Shown piece after piece: positions 9,893-22,400 of a DNA stretch of 25,900 bases. The notes below the pieces were generated by a model. That model was given only the letters and a program-made list of their open reading frames with translations, had not been told where the DNA came from and made no database searches. Made by a program: the position numbers and the translations under genes. The stretch is from Ectocarpus siliculosus (lineage: Eukaryota > Sar > Phaeophyceae > Ectocarpales > Ectocarpaceae), in NCBI GenBank assembly GCA_000310025.1, contig FN648844.1, positions 4,752 to 30,651 of the forward strand, in the 5' to 3' direction. Each line of letters begins with the position of its first letter. Position 1 is the stretch's first letter.

Positions 9893-10734
9893 GCGTTTAT
9901 AATAATTAGATATATTTATCAGCTAATTTAGTGCAAGATAAGAGAATACCCGAACACCCCAGCTGCTCTTCCCTACAGCAGTACCCAGCGACCTGTACCA
10001 AAAGCAGCAGCACGAGGTCGGATTACCAATCGTGCGAAAGGATCTTTAGGGGGTTCGGGGGTCGGGTTTCCGGAAGGTTCGGAAAGCATGCCGTGCTTTT
10101 TGGGCGCGCGCGCACGCGGTTCTTGACGGTTTGGAGGTGGTACTCGGCTAGCTCAGCTCTGCTAGCTTGCACACTGAAGCCCGAGCTGTGCAGGCTTGCA
10201 GAGCCCGCCTGCTCGTATGTTCTGTGGAGTATGTTCCTGCGCGCACAGGGGACTCATGGTGTGTAGGGGAGGAGAAGAATGCTGCTAGAAAAACATGTCA
10301 GGACCGCCGAAAGCAAACAATTAGTCTACAATCAATGTAGACTGTTGTCGGGGGCACCAATTTGTATGTGCGCGCTACCGGGCTGCCGGCCGTTCGGTAG
10401 GGCGTGTACTGCTGCTGTACGAAGAGCGAGTGGAATATCTAGCTGAGTCTAGCTGAGTCTAGGTGCTGTAGGTCTAGGCCGGAACCGCTTTCTGTGCTGT
10501 ACACGAAAGAAACAACCGACTGCCCCGCAACGCTAGATAGAGGTAGGCGCATCAGCATCCAGATCTGCCGCTGCCATCTGCTTCCAGATTGATAGCTTGC
10601 CAACGTCCAACCAGGCACAACACTGCACAACAACCCATACGACGTCTGAAGAAGCATGTTTCCCCCAATCCCCCACAGCCACCCTATAAGGCGTCGAAGT
10701 CCTACCCATTTCCGGCTCAAGCTAGACCTAAACA
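9893..10734. other. No gene recognised
   Basis: AT-rich start (TTTATAATAATTAGATATATTT), then mixed sequence. Open frames exist on both strands but give no recognisable domain and no coherent splice pattern. A short direct repeat CTAGCTGAGT occurs twice near 10440. Confidence 0.4.
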
Positions 10735-10947
10735 AGGTATGACACAAGATATCACACCCCCTCGACCGATTTTCCAAGCTCCATTCTTTCACAGCAGAAG
10801 CGTGGCAGCGCCGGAAACGGCGGCGTTGAAGCCGCTCTGTCAAGAGCCTTCTGAAACAGTCGTTTCATGCACGCATTCTCTTCGTGGAGTAATTGATGTT
10901 TGAAAATCGGTCCGGGGGGTATGGTATCTATAGTGTCACCTACGGTA
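10735..10947. mobile_element. Small inverted-repeat MITE, related termini
   Basis: Imperfect 40-bp inverted arms: 10735-10774 carries GACACAAGATATCACACCCC and then CGACCGATTTTC, and 10902-10941 is its complement, GAAAATCGGTCCGG, GGTATGGTATC, GTGTCACCT. The right end continues as ACGGTA, so its outward terminus reads TACCGTAGGTGACAC. This begins like the terminus TACCGTAGGTTGC of the 4.4-kb transposon at 20692-25088, which also has GATATCACACCCCC inside its ends. The left terminus is more diverged and its exact end is uncertain. No protein is encoded. It is probably a non-autonomous relative. Confidence 0.65.
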
Positions 10948-11327
10948 CGGTCCAGGTGGGTAGGCTGCTGCATTTACAGGCACACATCGCAGATGATCTG
11001 CTCCCGTGTAGGTTGCAAATGGCAGATACTAGATTCAACACCTTCCCATGTCGAACTATCGAGAAAACCCCAAAGTTTTTGCGCAGGGTATATTGGGGAG
11101 ATATTATACGAGTGTATTATACACCAGGTTTGAGCGAGTCGTCGCCACGTTGTTTTAAGCATACTTACTTGTAGACTTACTTCATGTAGGTTGAAGGGGG
11201 AGTTGGTTGAAGGGGGAGTTGCAGGAGGGGAGAGAGGAGCCGACATAGTCTCGCCGATAGCCTGCTTGTTAAGCTTTGGTTTAGAAGGGGTGAACGCGGA
11301 AAGAAAACAACATAGCTTTAATATATA
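10948..11327. other. No gene recognised
   Basis: Intervening sequence between the two small inverted-repeat elements. A GTTGAAGGGGGA motif is repeated near 11190-11215. Open frames show no recognisable domain. Confidence 0.4.
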
Positions 11328-12117
11328 CCGGAATAGTCGGAGAGATAGGACCGGTCTGAGAGGTGGCACCGGTCGGGGAGATGGCACGGGGTTGCTAAAA
11401 AAATACGAGAACGGCCCGATTTACATCCATTTACGCACCGGGGTCAGTGAGATTGCACACCGACCGCCAAACCCAAAGATTGAGCTCATTTTCAGCTGCC
11501 GGAGTGAGGTACATGTGTGTTCCTTATACATGTGGGGATGGTGTCAGCGGAGCGCCACCCCTGCATGTACGTATGCATGGTCGCGGTTCACACGGGATGC
11601 CAGTTGATTTCATATTTGAATTGGTATGGAAGTTGCCAACCGTATACTCTCAACCAGACACACAACGTACAAGCCACATCCTACCCCACCTTTCACAACA
11701 CGAAGCTATTGTTGCTTCGTACGTACTGGTATCCGTAGAGGAACACCGAAACGAAAGCGGAAGACAACTGATGCCGTATGTACCAGTACCTCAGATGGAA
11801 ATGACACCCTTTCTTGTCGTCACTCTATAGCCAAACTCGCATCAAACACGACACCACTCGCTGTATGGAAAGCTGTTACGTACCAGCCTACGTTGCCGTT
11901 ACCGGTATGCTCCCAATCATACAACACCTGTGTGTATTTCATCGGAGATCGCACTGGTCGGAGAGATCGCACCGGGCTGCCTTGGAAATGTAATCAAAAA
12001 GATCTAATTGCATTCCCGCACCGGGGTCGGAGACATGGCACCGGGGCGCGATAAAAACTCAAGGAAGAACATTTAAAAAAACGATCGCACCCGGTGCCAT
12101 CTCTCCGACCATTACGG
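11328..12117. mobile_element. 790-bp non-autonomous TIR element
   Basis: Terminal inverted repeats of 27 bp lie at 11328-11354 and 12091-12117 and match at 23 of 27 positions. The left end begins CCGGAATAGTCGGAGAGATA and the right end, reversed, begins CCGTAATGGTCGGAGAGATG. TA flanks both ends (11326-11327 and 12118-12119), as expected of Tc1/mariner/pogo-type insertion. The core GGTCGGAGAGATNGCACCGG recurs inside both ends (near 11365, 11950 and 12025) as subterminal repeats, likely transposase sites. Internal open frames are not recognisable as a transposase. Confidence 0.8.
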
Positions 12118-12812
12118 TATCTCGAAACGGCATGTACGTACCACAAGTCCAGGACGAAATGGTATTGAATGCCAAAACGCAACCTAAAAATTATTGCCAA
12201 GTGGGCAAGTGGGCAAGTGGGCAAGTGGGCACCAGACAACTTTCTTGGACAGAACACAAAATAATTTCTACCCTCATCCGGATGGAACGCAATGAGCCGA
12301 ACCCAATGGTAGGTAGGTCTGCCTTGTTTTCGATATTGGATCAAAAACGGTTCTTCGACAATTCGTTACTTTCACATTTGGGAACAGGTCTGGTTGTCCT
12401 TGGATACGCATCTTTCAAGCCAAGGCTCGAAGGCAAAAGATACATCGCGCTCTTGGAAACACAAAAAACAGCGAGCAGTCGATAGTACTGGAAGTGCTGT
12501 GAAAGGCTGACAAACGGAACGTCGGTGGGCTCGGAAATAGTTCTTGAAGCAACCCTATCGTGTAGCGAAACCAATGAATTCCCCTCAAGAAAAACCAAAC
12601 GTATCTATCCCCCAAAACGCGGAGCTGTATATTCCTACCACCAGCCTCGACACACCATCAACCGAAAGACTACAAAAAAAAATGAACTCTACCCCCCACT
12701 GCGAACCGGGCGAAATGACGTAATGCCGCAAGCGGTTCAGCTCAAGCGGACACCGTACCACAAAGCATCCGAGACATTGTACAACAACATCCGAGCCCCA
12801 CCAAAAGTATGG
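12118..12812. other. Spacer with an 8-bp tandem repeat
   Basis: No gene is recognised. GTGGGCAA is repeated in tandem about four times at 12201-12232. This region is downstream of the stop codon of the minus-strand gene and would include its 3' untranslated region. Confidence 0.4.
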
Positions 12813-13417
12813 CTATGGCTTAACAAAGGTCAGCCGGAGCCGGCCGAACTGGTCGAATGATCGTATTAGAGACTTCTGGCAGAAGCATCTGCCGCAGAAC
12901 CAAACCTGAGCCTGGCAAATCTCTACTCGTTCCGAGCCATGGCCTCGAACACGCTTGACCATGTTTGCCACCGATTTGCGGTTTATTGCCTCATTCTCGG
13001 TCTCGTTGATCAGAGTTACCATGAACGTAAAGCGGTTAAATTTCATGACATTCAACATGTGCAGAAACTTTTTCTTCTTCGCATGGTTCTGCTCGTGCGC
13101 GTTGAGGTTCACCCCCGAGAGCTGGGCGCATGAGTCTATCCCACCGTACCTTTGGCGGCAGTCATCCCCGTGGTTGCAGTCGTGCAGGGCGTTAGGCCCG
13201 TAGTAAGGCCCGGCATTGCTCCCCAAGGCGTGCGTTCTGCGCACTGTCGCCGTGGGGTCCTCCTGCAGCGGTTGGATGTCGAACGGGAGGCCATACTCTT
13301 CAACGATGCCATTGGTGTCAGCGCTTTTCCCCGGTTGATGTTGAGCCACCTGAATCTGAAGGGCTTTCGTACGCTGCACCGCCGACCCGAAGCATGCTCC
13401 TGAGCGCACAGCCAGTT
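12813..13417 (-). CDS. Exon 8: C-terminal H..C...N..AHEQ region
   Basis: Terminal exon of 605 nt. The strong acceptor GTCCTCACAG precedes AACTGGCTGT and completes a Glu codon with exon 7 (phase 1). It is open to TAG at 12813. It encodes ALQIQVAQH, then [15 protein letters not shown], then [17 protein letters not shown], then [20 protein letters not shown], and then [20 protein letters not shown]. The H..C...N....EQ pattern followed by a helical FmFmv segment and a final Asn is like the C-terminal catalytic-Glu region of KDZ/CxC-type transposase relatives (remembered, not searched). The tail has a further Cys cluster (FCGRCFC). A donor after GCTCAG near 12907 is a weaker alternative end. Confidence 0.7.
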
Positions 13418-16400
13418 CTGTGAGGACGAACAGAGATGACGTACAAAAAAACGGCATGCCATGTGTTGGCTCATGAAAACGTTTTGACTAAGGTTTGATC
13501 ATTTTGAGCCGGCCTGGAGGTAACGAACGACATGTACCATACCGGCGTGATACCGGCACCAACATTGACACATTATGGAAAAACGTACACAGCCCGGTAG
13601 ATTGGTGGTCCTTAGATTATTGGACCAACAAAACGACTAGCCTCAACACCTAACACGCAAGTGTCCACGTCCTCGTACCTGCCCTCTTCTTTGCGCACTG
13701 GTTGGCGGGTTGAAGTCCAATGGCGATGAACTCCTCCTTGGCCTGATCCAGATGTCAGAGGTCCCGAAGAAGGGGACGGAAAGTAAACCGTGTGGTCGAA
13801 AAAGTTGTCTAAGTAGTTGGGTTACCGCAATATGGGCTGCTTTAATGCATTTATACAGGAAACTCCGTACAAGCATCAGAAAAAATAACATTGCTGGGTA
13901 GTCTTGTTGACATGGCAGCAACTCAAGAGCTTCGAGCACTACAGCCTTTTAATATGCAACGAAGTGCATGCGCTGAATGGGAGAAGTGTGGTAGTTTTAG
14001 CGGTGGGCACAGAGCATGCGCATGTCCTTACCAGCATGCGAGAAAAGATGTTCTTGTTCCCCGCTCTAGCGTCTCTAGCATTGTTTTTCAAATTGCAGCA
14101 ACACATGAGTAATATGTCAATATGTCAGCAGTGATCTACCTATGTTCACTGCTCCGAATTGAATAACAAAACATGAAACAAGGTAGGTTTTGCCGCGCGC
14201 AGAAATCAAATCAACCGGCGACGCCGAGAAGGAAAACGGAAGGAACGTAAGGTGGAAGAAAAAAAAGGAGGGACAACAATGTTCAATGAGGAACGCGAAA
14301 ATAAACCCACTTGACCAACGGAGCAACGAACAACCACCAGTATTGATAATACCGCCAAAGACAAAGCACAACAGCCCACTACGTCAGCTACGCAAAGAAG
14401 GCGTACTCACCCGGGCGTAGGCCAAAACCAGGTGATCGAGCGCCGCAGGTCGAAGATCATTCTGGCCAGCCACAGGTTCGCAAAGATGCTGAGAGAAGGC
14501 AGGGAGTTCCGGCGCCTTGCGGTGGTGGACCCAGTCGCCACCGCGGGAACTCGTGTGGAGAACACGCTCTGCGCCGATAACGTCGGCAGCACCGAGCCCG
14601 GGGCCATCTGCTCTTCCTCGACAAGTACTGCTGGCGGGACCTCCTTGTCTTGTCCTTCGCTGATGAAAGCCACGAGCTTGGTGAGGCGCACGTTCAGAAC
14701 AGCCACTACCTCAAAGAGGTCCATGGAATGGTGGCTTCGGCGGCGCAGATTCCGCAAACGGGCCCGAGCAAGCAGCACGAAGTCCACGGCGGTGGTCCCT
14801 TCTTCTCTATCCTGCCATGCTGAAACGCTGAGAAGCTGACCGAAGTCCAACCGTTAAACCGGAGGAGAAGTTTGCGCATCGCGCAAGAGATTGTACACAT
14901 TGCGTTGAGTGCATTTCTCCTGCGGTACGGGCTCCGAAACCTGATCGGCGCCAAGAAAGTAATTTCCCAGAGGCGCTAGTGCTGGGATGTCCACCTTCCG
15001 CATGCCATGCTCGTCAGGCTCGCCAACCCGGGGAAGAACTCCTTCGTTCGGCGCCGCCGTCTGGCAGCGGTCGTGGACGATCGGACCTACACGACACATG
15101 ATGTCCGTGATGACGAGGATAGGCATGTGCTGCATTAACAATGGGGGACACGGGGGACATGAAAGCATGGGTGAAGGTAGAGCGTGGGAAGTTGACAAAG
15201 TTTTCTTGGGTTCTACTGTCGTGTATTCGCCTGACGTATTCAACAGACAATTCACAAACGAATCTGAGACGGATACGCCAGCAATAGACTTAACACAGAC
15301 TGCCAAGTTGTTCTACCCCGCTGCCCATTTATTGCATTTAAAAGCCTTTCGAGATGAGGGTCACACACATGTTGTGTAGACAACCCCGAGGTCGTGGGCG
15401 CTGTTTGAGTACTTGCCGAGAAGAGTCCAACGGGGGAATGTGCGAGACAAGACGAGGAAAAATTGCAAAATTTTCCGAAGAGGTGACACAATTCCATGCC
15501 TCCCTTTGAGAACAGCACATGTGCAGACTTCGATTCCTCCCTTTGAGAACAGCACATGTGCAGACTTCGATTCCGACTTGATTTTTTGGACAACACTAGA
15601 TTTCAGATAAAAAAAAGCGACACAGGGTCTGGCCGTGCGCACGACCGACTGTTCCCAGAATTAATACTGGTGCGAGCATTGGAGTTGGAGTCGATAAGAT
15701 ATTATGTCTACATCCTATCCTACGGCCTGCTTGATTGATGGTCATATTTTCTTCGTGCATGCTGTTGAGTTGTGTTAGAAGTAGCGCGTTGGTGGCGTTC
15801 TATACAATATTTATCTCTGGCTTGGGCACAACACATGCGCACTCCGGGCCTCCAAGCGCGAGTGGGGCAACCAGTTCAATCGATTGGAGTAGTGTTTACT
15901 GCTCATTACAACACAGAGAAACATCATTTCCTGGAAACGTTCTACATCTTAAATGTGCACCAAAATTCTCCCAAAGACCATGCTTCCTGTGCATGTACAC
16001 GGTCTCGTGACCACCTGACCTGTGGATTGTGCATATCTAGCTTGGCGGCTTGGGGGCATTTGGAGGGAAGCGGTGGCCTATGTGGCAAACGCGAGCTTTC
16101 GGCAGGTGGCTAGGCTTGACACGAAAGATTGGATGAAAAAAAGCTGCAGCCGCTCTGTGAAAAAACAAGGGGGTCCTTGTTTGGGATATTGATGCACGCA
16201 CCTGTTGTAGACACAGGTGGTAACATGTTTCGAAATGGCGAATTGTTGGACGCATGTTATTTTTGTGCTACGCTGTTTCCGCATTTGGAGAAATTTTTCC
16301 TAGCCCATTTTATATTTTCGTTTCGTTCTAGTAAAGGTATAGTGTACCCTTTGGGGGTGTAGTTGGCTTGTGACCACGGAAGGCGTCCGCGTCAGTTGTA

Positions 16401-19400
16401 CCAGTAGTATACGGATATTAAAAGGTACTGCGCGGAGACCGGGGCGGTTTTTAATGTGAACACAAAAAACAACAAAAGCCGTGCGTGGAACTACCATAGG
16501 GTACCCACGAAAAGCACGCGCGGGTGTGGCTGGCAGACGTGCTTTGGGTCATGCACCGCAGTACGTGTTTCCTTTTTCTTGCCCCTTGCCCCTTTCGTTC
16601 AGAGGGCGGTTGAACTCTACTTCCACATAAAACTTCCAAGTTTTATTTTATTCTGAAACGACACGCAGTTTTCACTTCCAGTATGGACATGCGTGGGCGT
16701 GGTATCGCTATCGCTGTGGCCGCACCTGCGGCATGGTTTCGGGCTTCCAGTACTGGGTATTCAAGAAATCATGCGTGCACACACAGACAGTTTAGCTTCA
16801 CACGCGCTTGCATCAATTTGACCAAAGTCATTTTTTCTGTGCTCCATGCGCGGAGTTAAAACCTAGGGTTGACCCGAAGTCGGTTGTACGATATTCGAAA
16901 AACACGGCCAACAACGAGTACGTCGTTTATCATAAGCGCACGGACAACAAGAAACACATGTCGTGAAAGAGACCTTTACACAACCGGATTGCGGTTTGTG
17001 CTTGTCCCGCCCAATTACTGGTGGACGAACCAAAAGTCAGCCGTGAGTACTTTCGCGTCGGCGTGGCGGTGCTCTACGATAGTTTCAAGGTTGGGAGTGC
17101 GTGAACATCGCAGCATGCAGACACCTCGTAGGTGACCATGTTGTCTCCTCCACGTAGATGTTGCTTCAACCCGCTAGATGCCCTAATCGGCACTTGTCGT
17201 TTTGCAACAAAGACCGGAAGTATGTACAACTACACTTTTGATCTATACCAACGCAAAATGTGCACACCTTCGTTAATCAAAGCCTGCTCACCATCTGTCG
17301 AACGTATTCGACTTTCATTGTTTTCAAGAGTCCGGGATCTTTTGAACGAGCACTCGTAATCAATACGATAATTGTGTTTCTCTACAACGGGGCACTCACC
17401 ACGTGGTGCAACAGGAGCACGGCCAAGTCTGTGGGGCTCTCCGCCCGTAGCATGAACATATGGCACGTCTGGACTCCGTCCGGGCTGTACCCCCCCTCCA
17501 CCCCAGACGAGATCAACCATGCCCCCCTTTCCATGAAAAACTTTGAGCAATCCTCTTTTCCGTGGTTGTTCTCCCGCCAGAGCTTCTCCACCGTCTTGAA
17601 CAGCTCAATCAGCAGCACCCTGTTGGGGTATTTGAGGGTGGGGGGAGTGGATAGAGGGCAGTTGACAAGAGACCGACAGAAAATCTTGTATGAGAGCGAT
17701 CAGTGCTCATGGCAGTGCAATTGCTCTTTGCTCTACATGCCAACACGCCCTACTTCGTGTGGAAAAAGGAAGCATGTCTCGCACTTCGCGATAAATGAAA
17801 GGTTCCCACATAGGTGCGCATGCACTTTCGGCGTCCCGAATCTTTTCCTGAGATATGAGATGAACAAGTTTGGAGGTTTGCAGCAGACGTCACCTTGACG
17901 AGCGAAACACCCGGCCCGAAGGCATAAATTGGACGCATACGGCGGGCGTCCATATTTCCGACGGTATCCACTACTCCCCCACACGGAAAACAAACGCGCG
18001 AACAGCTGTCGATGTTTTCGATATGAATAATGATACCTGTTGAATCAACTACTGCAATAGTCTCGAGCTACCTCTCAGCCCTCAATTGAGCCACTTCAAA
18101 TGTGCGGTGGAACCATGACAAGTACAACCCCTGCGTAGAAACCAAGAAACGATTTCTCATAGTGCCTCACGGAAGCACTGGTTCTTCTCGAACAACACGC
18201 AACATGATCATTGCAGAGTAACAAAGGGGGGAAAAAAACTAAATACTACGGCAAAATAGCGGTCCATTCTGTAATAAGCGCTACCACCTCAAGAATTTTG
18301 GCACTACGCGGGGCATGTCCACGAGCAGGCACCACAATGATGTTGGACTTGCGGTTTTGGGGGCAAAAAGTCACCGGCGTGTTTTGTGAGAACTGCAGCC
18401 GCATTCCGAACACCATCGGCGACAGCATGCTGATGACGAGCCAGATGGCATCAAGGTCCATGTCGATCACTTGCTTCATGCGCTGTTGCAGGTACTTCTC
18501 GATGCAGATGTTGACTGCCAGCTTGGCGCAGCCGTCAAAACTCGAAAGGAGCGGAAAAAACAAGTCGATGAAGCTGAAGAACCCGTAAGGGTGGTCGGTG
18601 AGGGCTTCGAACGCCAGATACGCGTCAAGCAACAGCTTTTTCAAGTAGTTGTTGGTCAGCGCTCTGGCAGGAGAGAGCGGTACGCCGGGGACAGCAACAG
18701 GAACATGCCGGAAGGGGAGTGAGCTTCATTCCAGGCGTTGGGGGGTCACGCCCCTACGTATCAACACGTCCATGCTGCACCGCGTAGTACCAACGCCCAG
18801 GGAACCAGTCCGCATCGTGATGCAAAAAAACAAAACAAAGTCATCTATTTGCATTTTCCACTCCGGTATTTAGTTCGGTACTGTGATAAAGTAGGACATG
18901 AACACCTTTCAAGAACGATCGCACGACGGTTGACCGTGCCACCTCGAGGGTGACATTCTTGAGAAAAATTGCTTGAGACACGCCGCAGCTGATGTGCATT
19001 GCCGGTACACATTAGCTTCCTCAACATAGTGTTGTTTTCCTGGCACGGAGGTACCCTAACTCTTACACGCAAGTACCGTGCGATTATTAATGACAAGTAC
19101 TGTATAGGCAAGAACAATGTACTACCGATGCTCACCAACCCTCTCTGCAACGAATTTGCACTCCACCCAGCTGATCAAACTACTTGTTGCACGATGCAGA
19201 CCAACCGAGATACTACAGCAATATACCAAACATGTTAAAGCTATTTTTCCCTAACCCCTCCTTGTGCCTATCCTAAGGTCCGCCCAAAGACTTCGTTGTC
19301 CTTTCCTACCGCGCGTTGGTTTGACTTGGCACGGGGGGTGCGGCAAAAAAAATGAAAAGAGATGCGGTGGGACCGGGCCCCGCAAAAACGAACGAAATGA

Positions 19401-22400
19401 TTTGGAAAACCTTCGCACCTCCGTGCGTACTGAAAGCGCTTTGCGGTACCCTCATCCAACGTCCCCTGGGAGGGGGACACGAAATGTACTGGGAACGACT
19501 TAGATAACAACAGCCCCGAGGGAAAAGTGTGCTCGATGACTGGTTGAAACAATATCGTAATTTGATCCACGAGGAAACCCGGAATAAGGTTGTCGTACAT
19601 TCGATTTTGAGGTCAAAATCTGGGGGATAAATACAGTGGCTACGACCTACCGCCTTGGCATTGCCACACCTGCACGTTTGAAGATGGTGCGTTTGATTTA
19701 AGATAGACTAGAAGTGTTTTGGGGCTGGAGGTCGAAGGGACTATTATTTATTTCCTAGCCTGATCATGGGGAACTACTCCCCGAGACGGGTGTTTCCCTT
19801 GCAGTTTTAGGTAAACACCCCCCCGTGACCCATTGGATCGTACCGTGCTACAAGCGGAAGGCAAAGAACAACAAACAGTGGATGATGATGATTTTCACAG
19901 TCACCTCTTGGCCAGCTTGTTCCGGGCCATCCATATCAGGTTGTCGGCCAAAGGACGGAGGAGATTGTCGAATGCGTGGCTGATTGCCGTACCACTGAGC
20001 ACCGCCCGCCTCGTCGCGTCCATGTGGGACAGATGGACGAGTAGAGTCTCTCCGAAAACGAAATAGCCGTGCTCGTGCCAGTCATCACCGGTCACTGCTT
20101 CCACCCCGCCGTCAACACAGCCCTTGATCTTAAGCACGGCCTCGACGAGATCGGGCCCCTGGAATGATGACGTCGCGTGAACAAACAAAGTCAGAATGAC
20201 CAACTGGAAAAAACGTGCGCTCTCACGCTTTCTTGGAGGTTCGCAATATCTTCAAGCACTTGGTGTGCAGCCGCAATTTTTGTCCAGTTGCCATGTGACG
20301 TGAGTCCTTCCGACGTTGCTTGTGAAGCTTAAACAGGTCGAGCGGACCATGTATACATCTATTGTGCATTCTGTCTGCGCTAGTTGAATTATAATAATGA
20401 CCGTGACTCCATGTGCCTACCACGTACGATGTTCGAGAAGGTATCTCGTGCACCAGCAGTCACATCAATAACATGCGGTTCTTGTCTTTCCTTCTTCACG
20501 GTCTGGCGTGACCAACTATGTACCCTGGATGCCTTTGCGATATGGTAGTGGATGGCACAATGCCCCAACACAAAAAATCTAGCAGGTCGCACACGGACAC
20601 AGGGCCACACCACATGCCCATGCCCAAGCAGCGGCACCCAAAAGGGGCGATGTTTACAATGCGACGCACGGTGCCGGCAATGAACTAAATACCGTAGGTT
20701 GCATAAGATATCACACTTTCATTAGATACCACACCCCCTCAGAAAACGTACACAATACCACACCCGTGTGCTATTTTTTTCAGCCCCCCAAAAAACGTCA
20801 TTTTATCACACGGTGACATAAGATACCACACCCCCTGAAGTTGGGCCGCGTTAAATCGACGGAGCCCCTGCTTATCACACGGTGTGACAACGTGAGGACA
20901 GAGATCACGACCACACCACCTGCTCGCAAGAGCCATGGAGGCGGACAATGTCGTGGAGGGTGGTGCAGTTAGCAACCCTGCTGAAAGCCCCGCGGCTCAG
21001 ACTGCAGTGGGTAAGACTCCAGCGGCGGCCCCACGCTCCATATAGCGTCTTTCTTTCCACCCGCCCCGGGGGAACGTGGGGCTGCTCGGACGACTCCCTC
21101 AGCAGCCGCACATGACACCGCACGTACTGCTGAGGCCCGCTCAATAGAATCTACTGCTACTGAGACTCCCACAGCACCGGCTGCGCCTGCCACCGCGGGT
21201 GCCGCTGAAACCTGCGAAGCAGAACCTACTGCTGAGAATCCCGCAGCACCCACACCCACACCCACACCCGAAAAGGCAGCTCTCCCGCCAACCACCAACA
21301 CCCTGAGCGCGGCTACTGCTGAGAACCCTGCAGCAGCACCGCGCTGCGGAGAACCATCGTGCACCAACAAGCCCTTGTGGGCAGAGCCAGGGAAGGATAT
21401 GCCGGAGTTTGCGGCAGGCATGCGAGTCTGGCGACGTCTACATCAAAATAAGGTGTGCGCAGAGCGTCTTGCAGTTTGCAGCACATGGGTGTTTGTGAGG
21501 ATTCTCATGGCTCAAGCAAACCAAAGAACATGCCACGCCTGATTGCCTGATCGATAACCAGATCGAAAAAATAATGTGATTTTGACGTGTCGTCGCGCTC
21601 GCCTCACTGTACATTGGCATGTACACACTACATTTACATGTAGTTCAAATATTCTGGTGTGGGCGAAATGTTTGCTGGATTGTGTTTTTCACACACACGA
21701 CACGTTTCCGCATACCGTTTTTTGTGTTCGTGATGTTTCGGTAGGCAGACTGCGAAACCCGTACCCAACACGTGCAAATATGTAAACATAACCTCGACAG
21801 CAGTTCGTGCCTGTTTGTGTGAGATACGAAATAGGTGCCGTCAGCTGCTCACCCTCTGTACCTTGCAAGCGTGGACGCCATGACTCTCAACCTGGTGGCC
21901 GTTGTCAGAGCTATCCGCTAGCCATCGTATTTTTGGTACGTTTGCCTGATGGTCGTTGGAGCGAGCGCATTGTTACAGATACTGCACTTAACGACACGTA
22001 TGCTACATGATTTGTTGCTTCCTCGAACTCATGCGCTTTTCAGGAACGTGCACCTGCCTGAAGCACCGACGACAGCAGACGCAGCGGCGCCCGTCGGCGA
22101 CGCCATGTTTCCTGGAGAGTCAGAGGAGTGGACAGATGGTTTCGGTGGGCGTCTCGACGGCACGCCGGCCGAGGACAAGGGCAAGGGCAAGAGGAAAAGA
22201 GAGCCGCTGGAATTGGAGCCACCAAACTTCCCTATTAAGTTTGGTGGTGGCCAAAAACGCAAGCGGTACGATTTGGAATTCAAAGTAAACGCCATTAAGT
22301 ACGCGACCATGCAAAGCCCAGGGGCGCAGGGGCCTAATCGAACCATCGGTGTGTCGTATGCGCAACGAGTGCTTGGGATTCCCGAGAAGATCACACTCTC

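Noticed and set aside
9545-9909. Open frames on both strands encoding PWDVPRV or GTSHGTRG repeats
   Set aside because: They are translations of the GTGGGAC palindrome array and appear on both strands equally.
20969-21421. 150-codon minus-strand open frame rich in Ala and Val
   Set aside because: It is the antisense of the AENPAA-repeat exon, which has better splice signals and internal peptide repeats on the plus strand.
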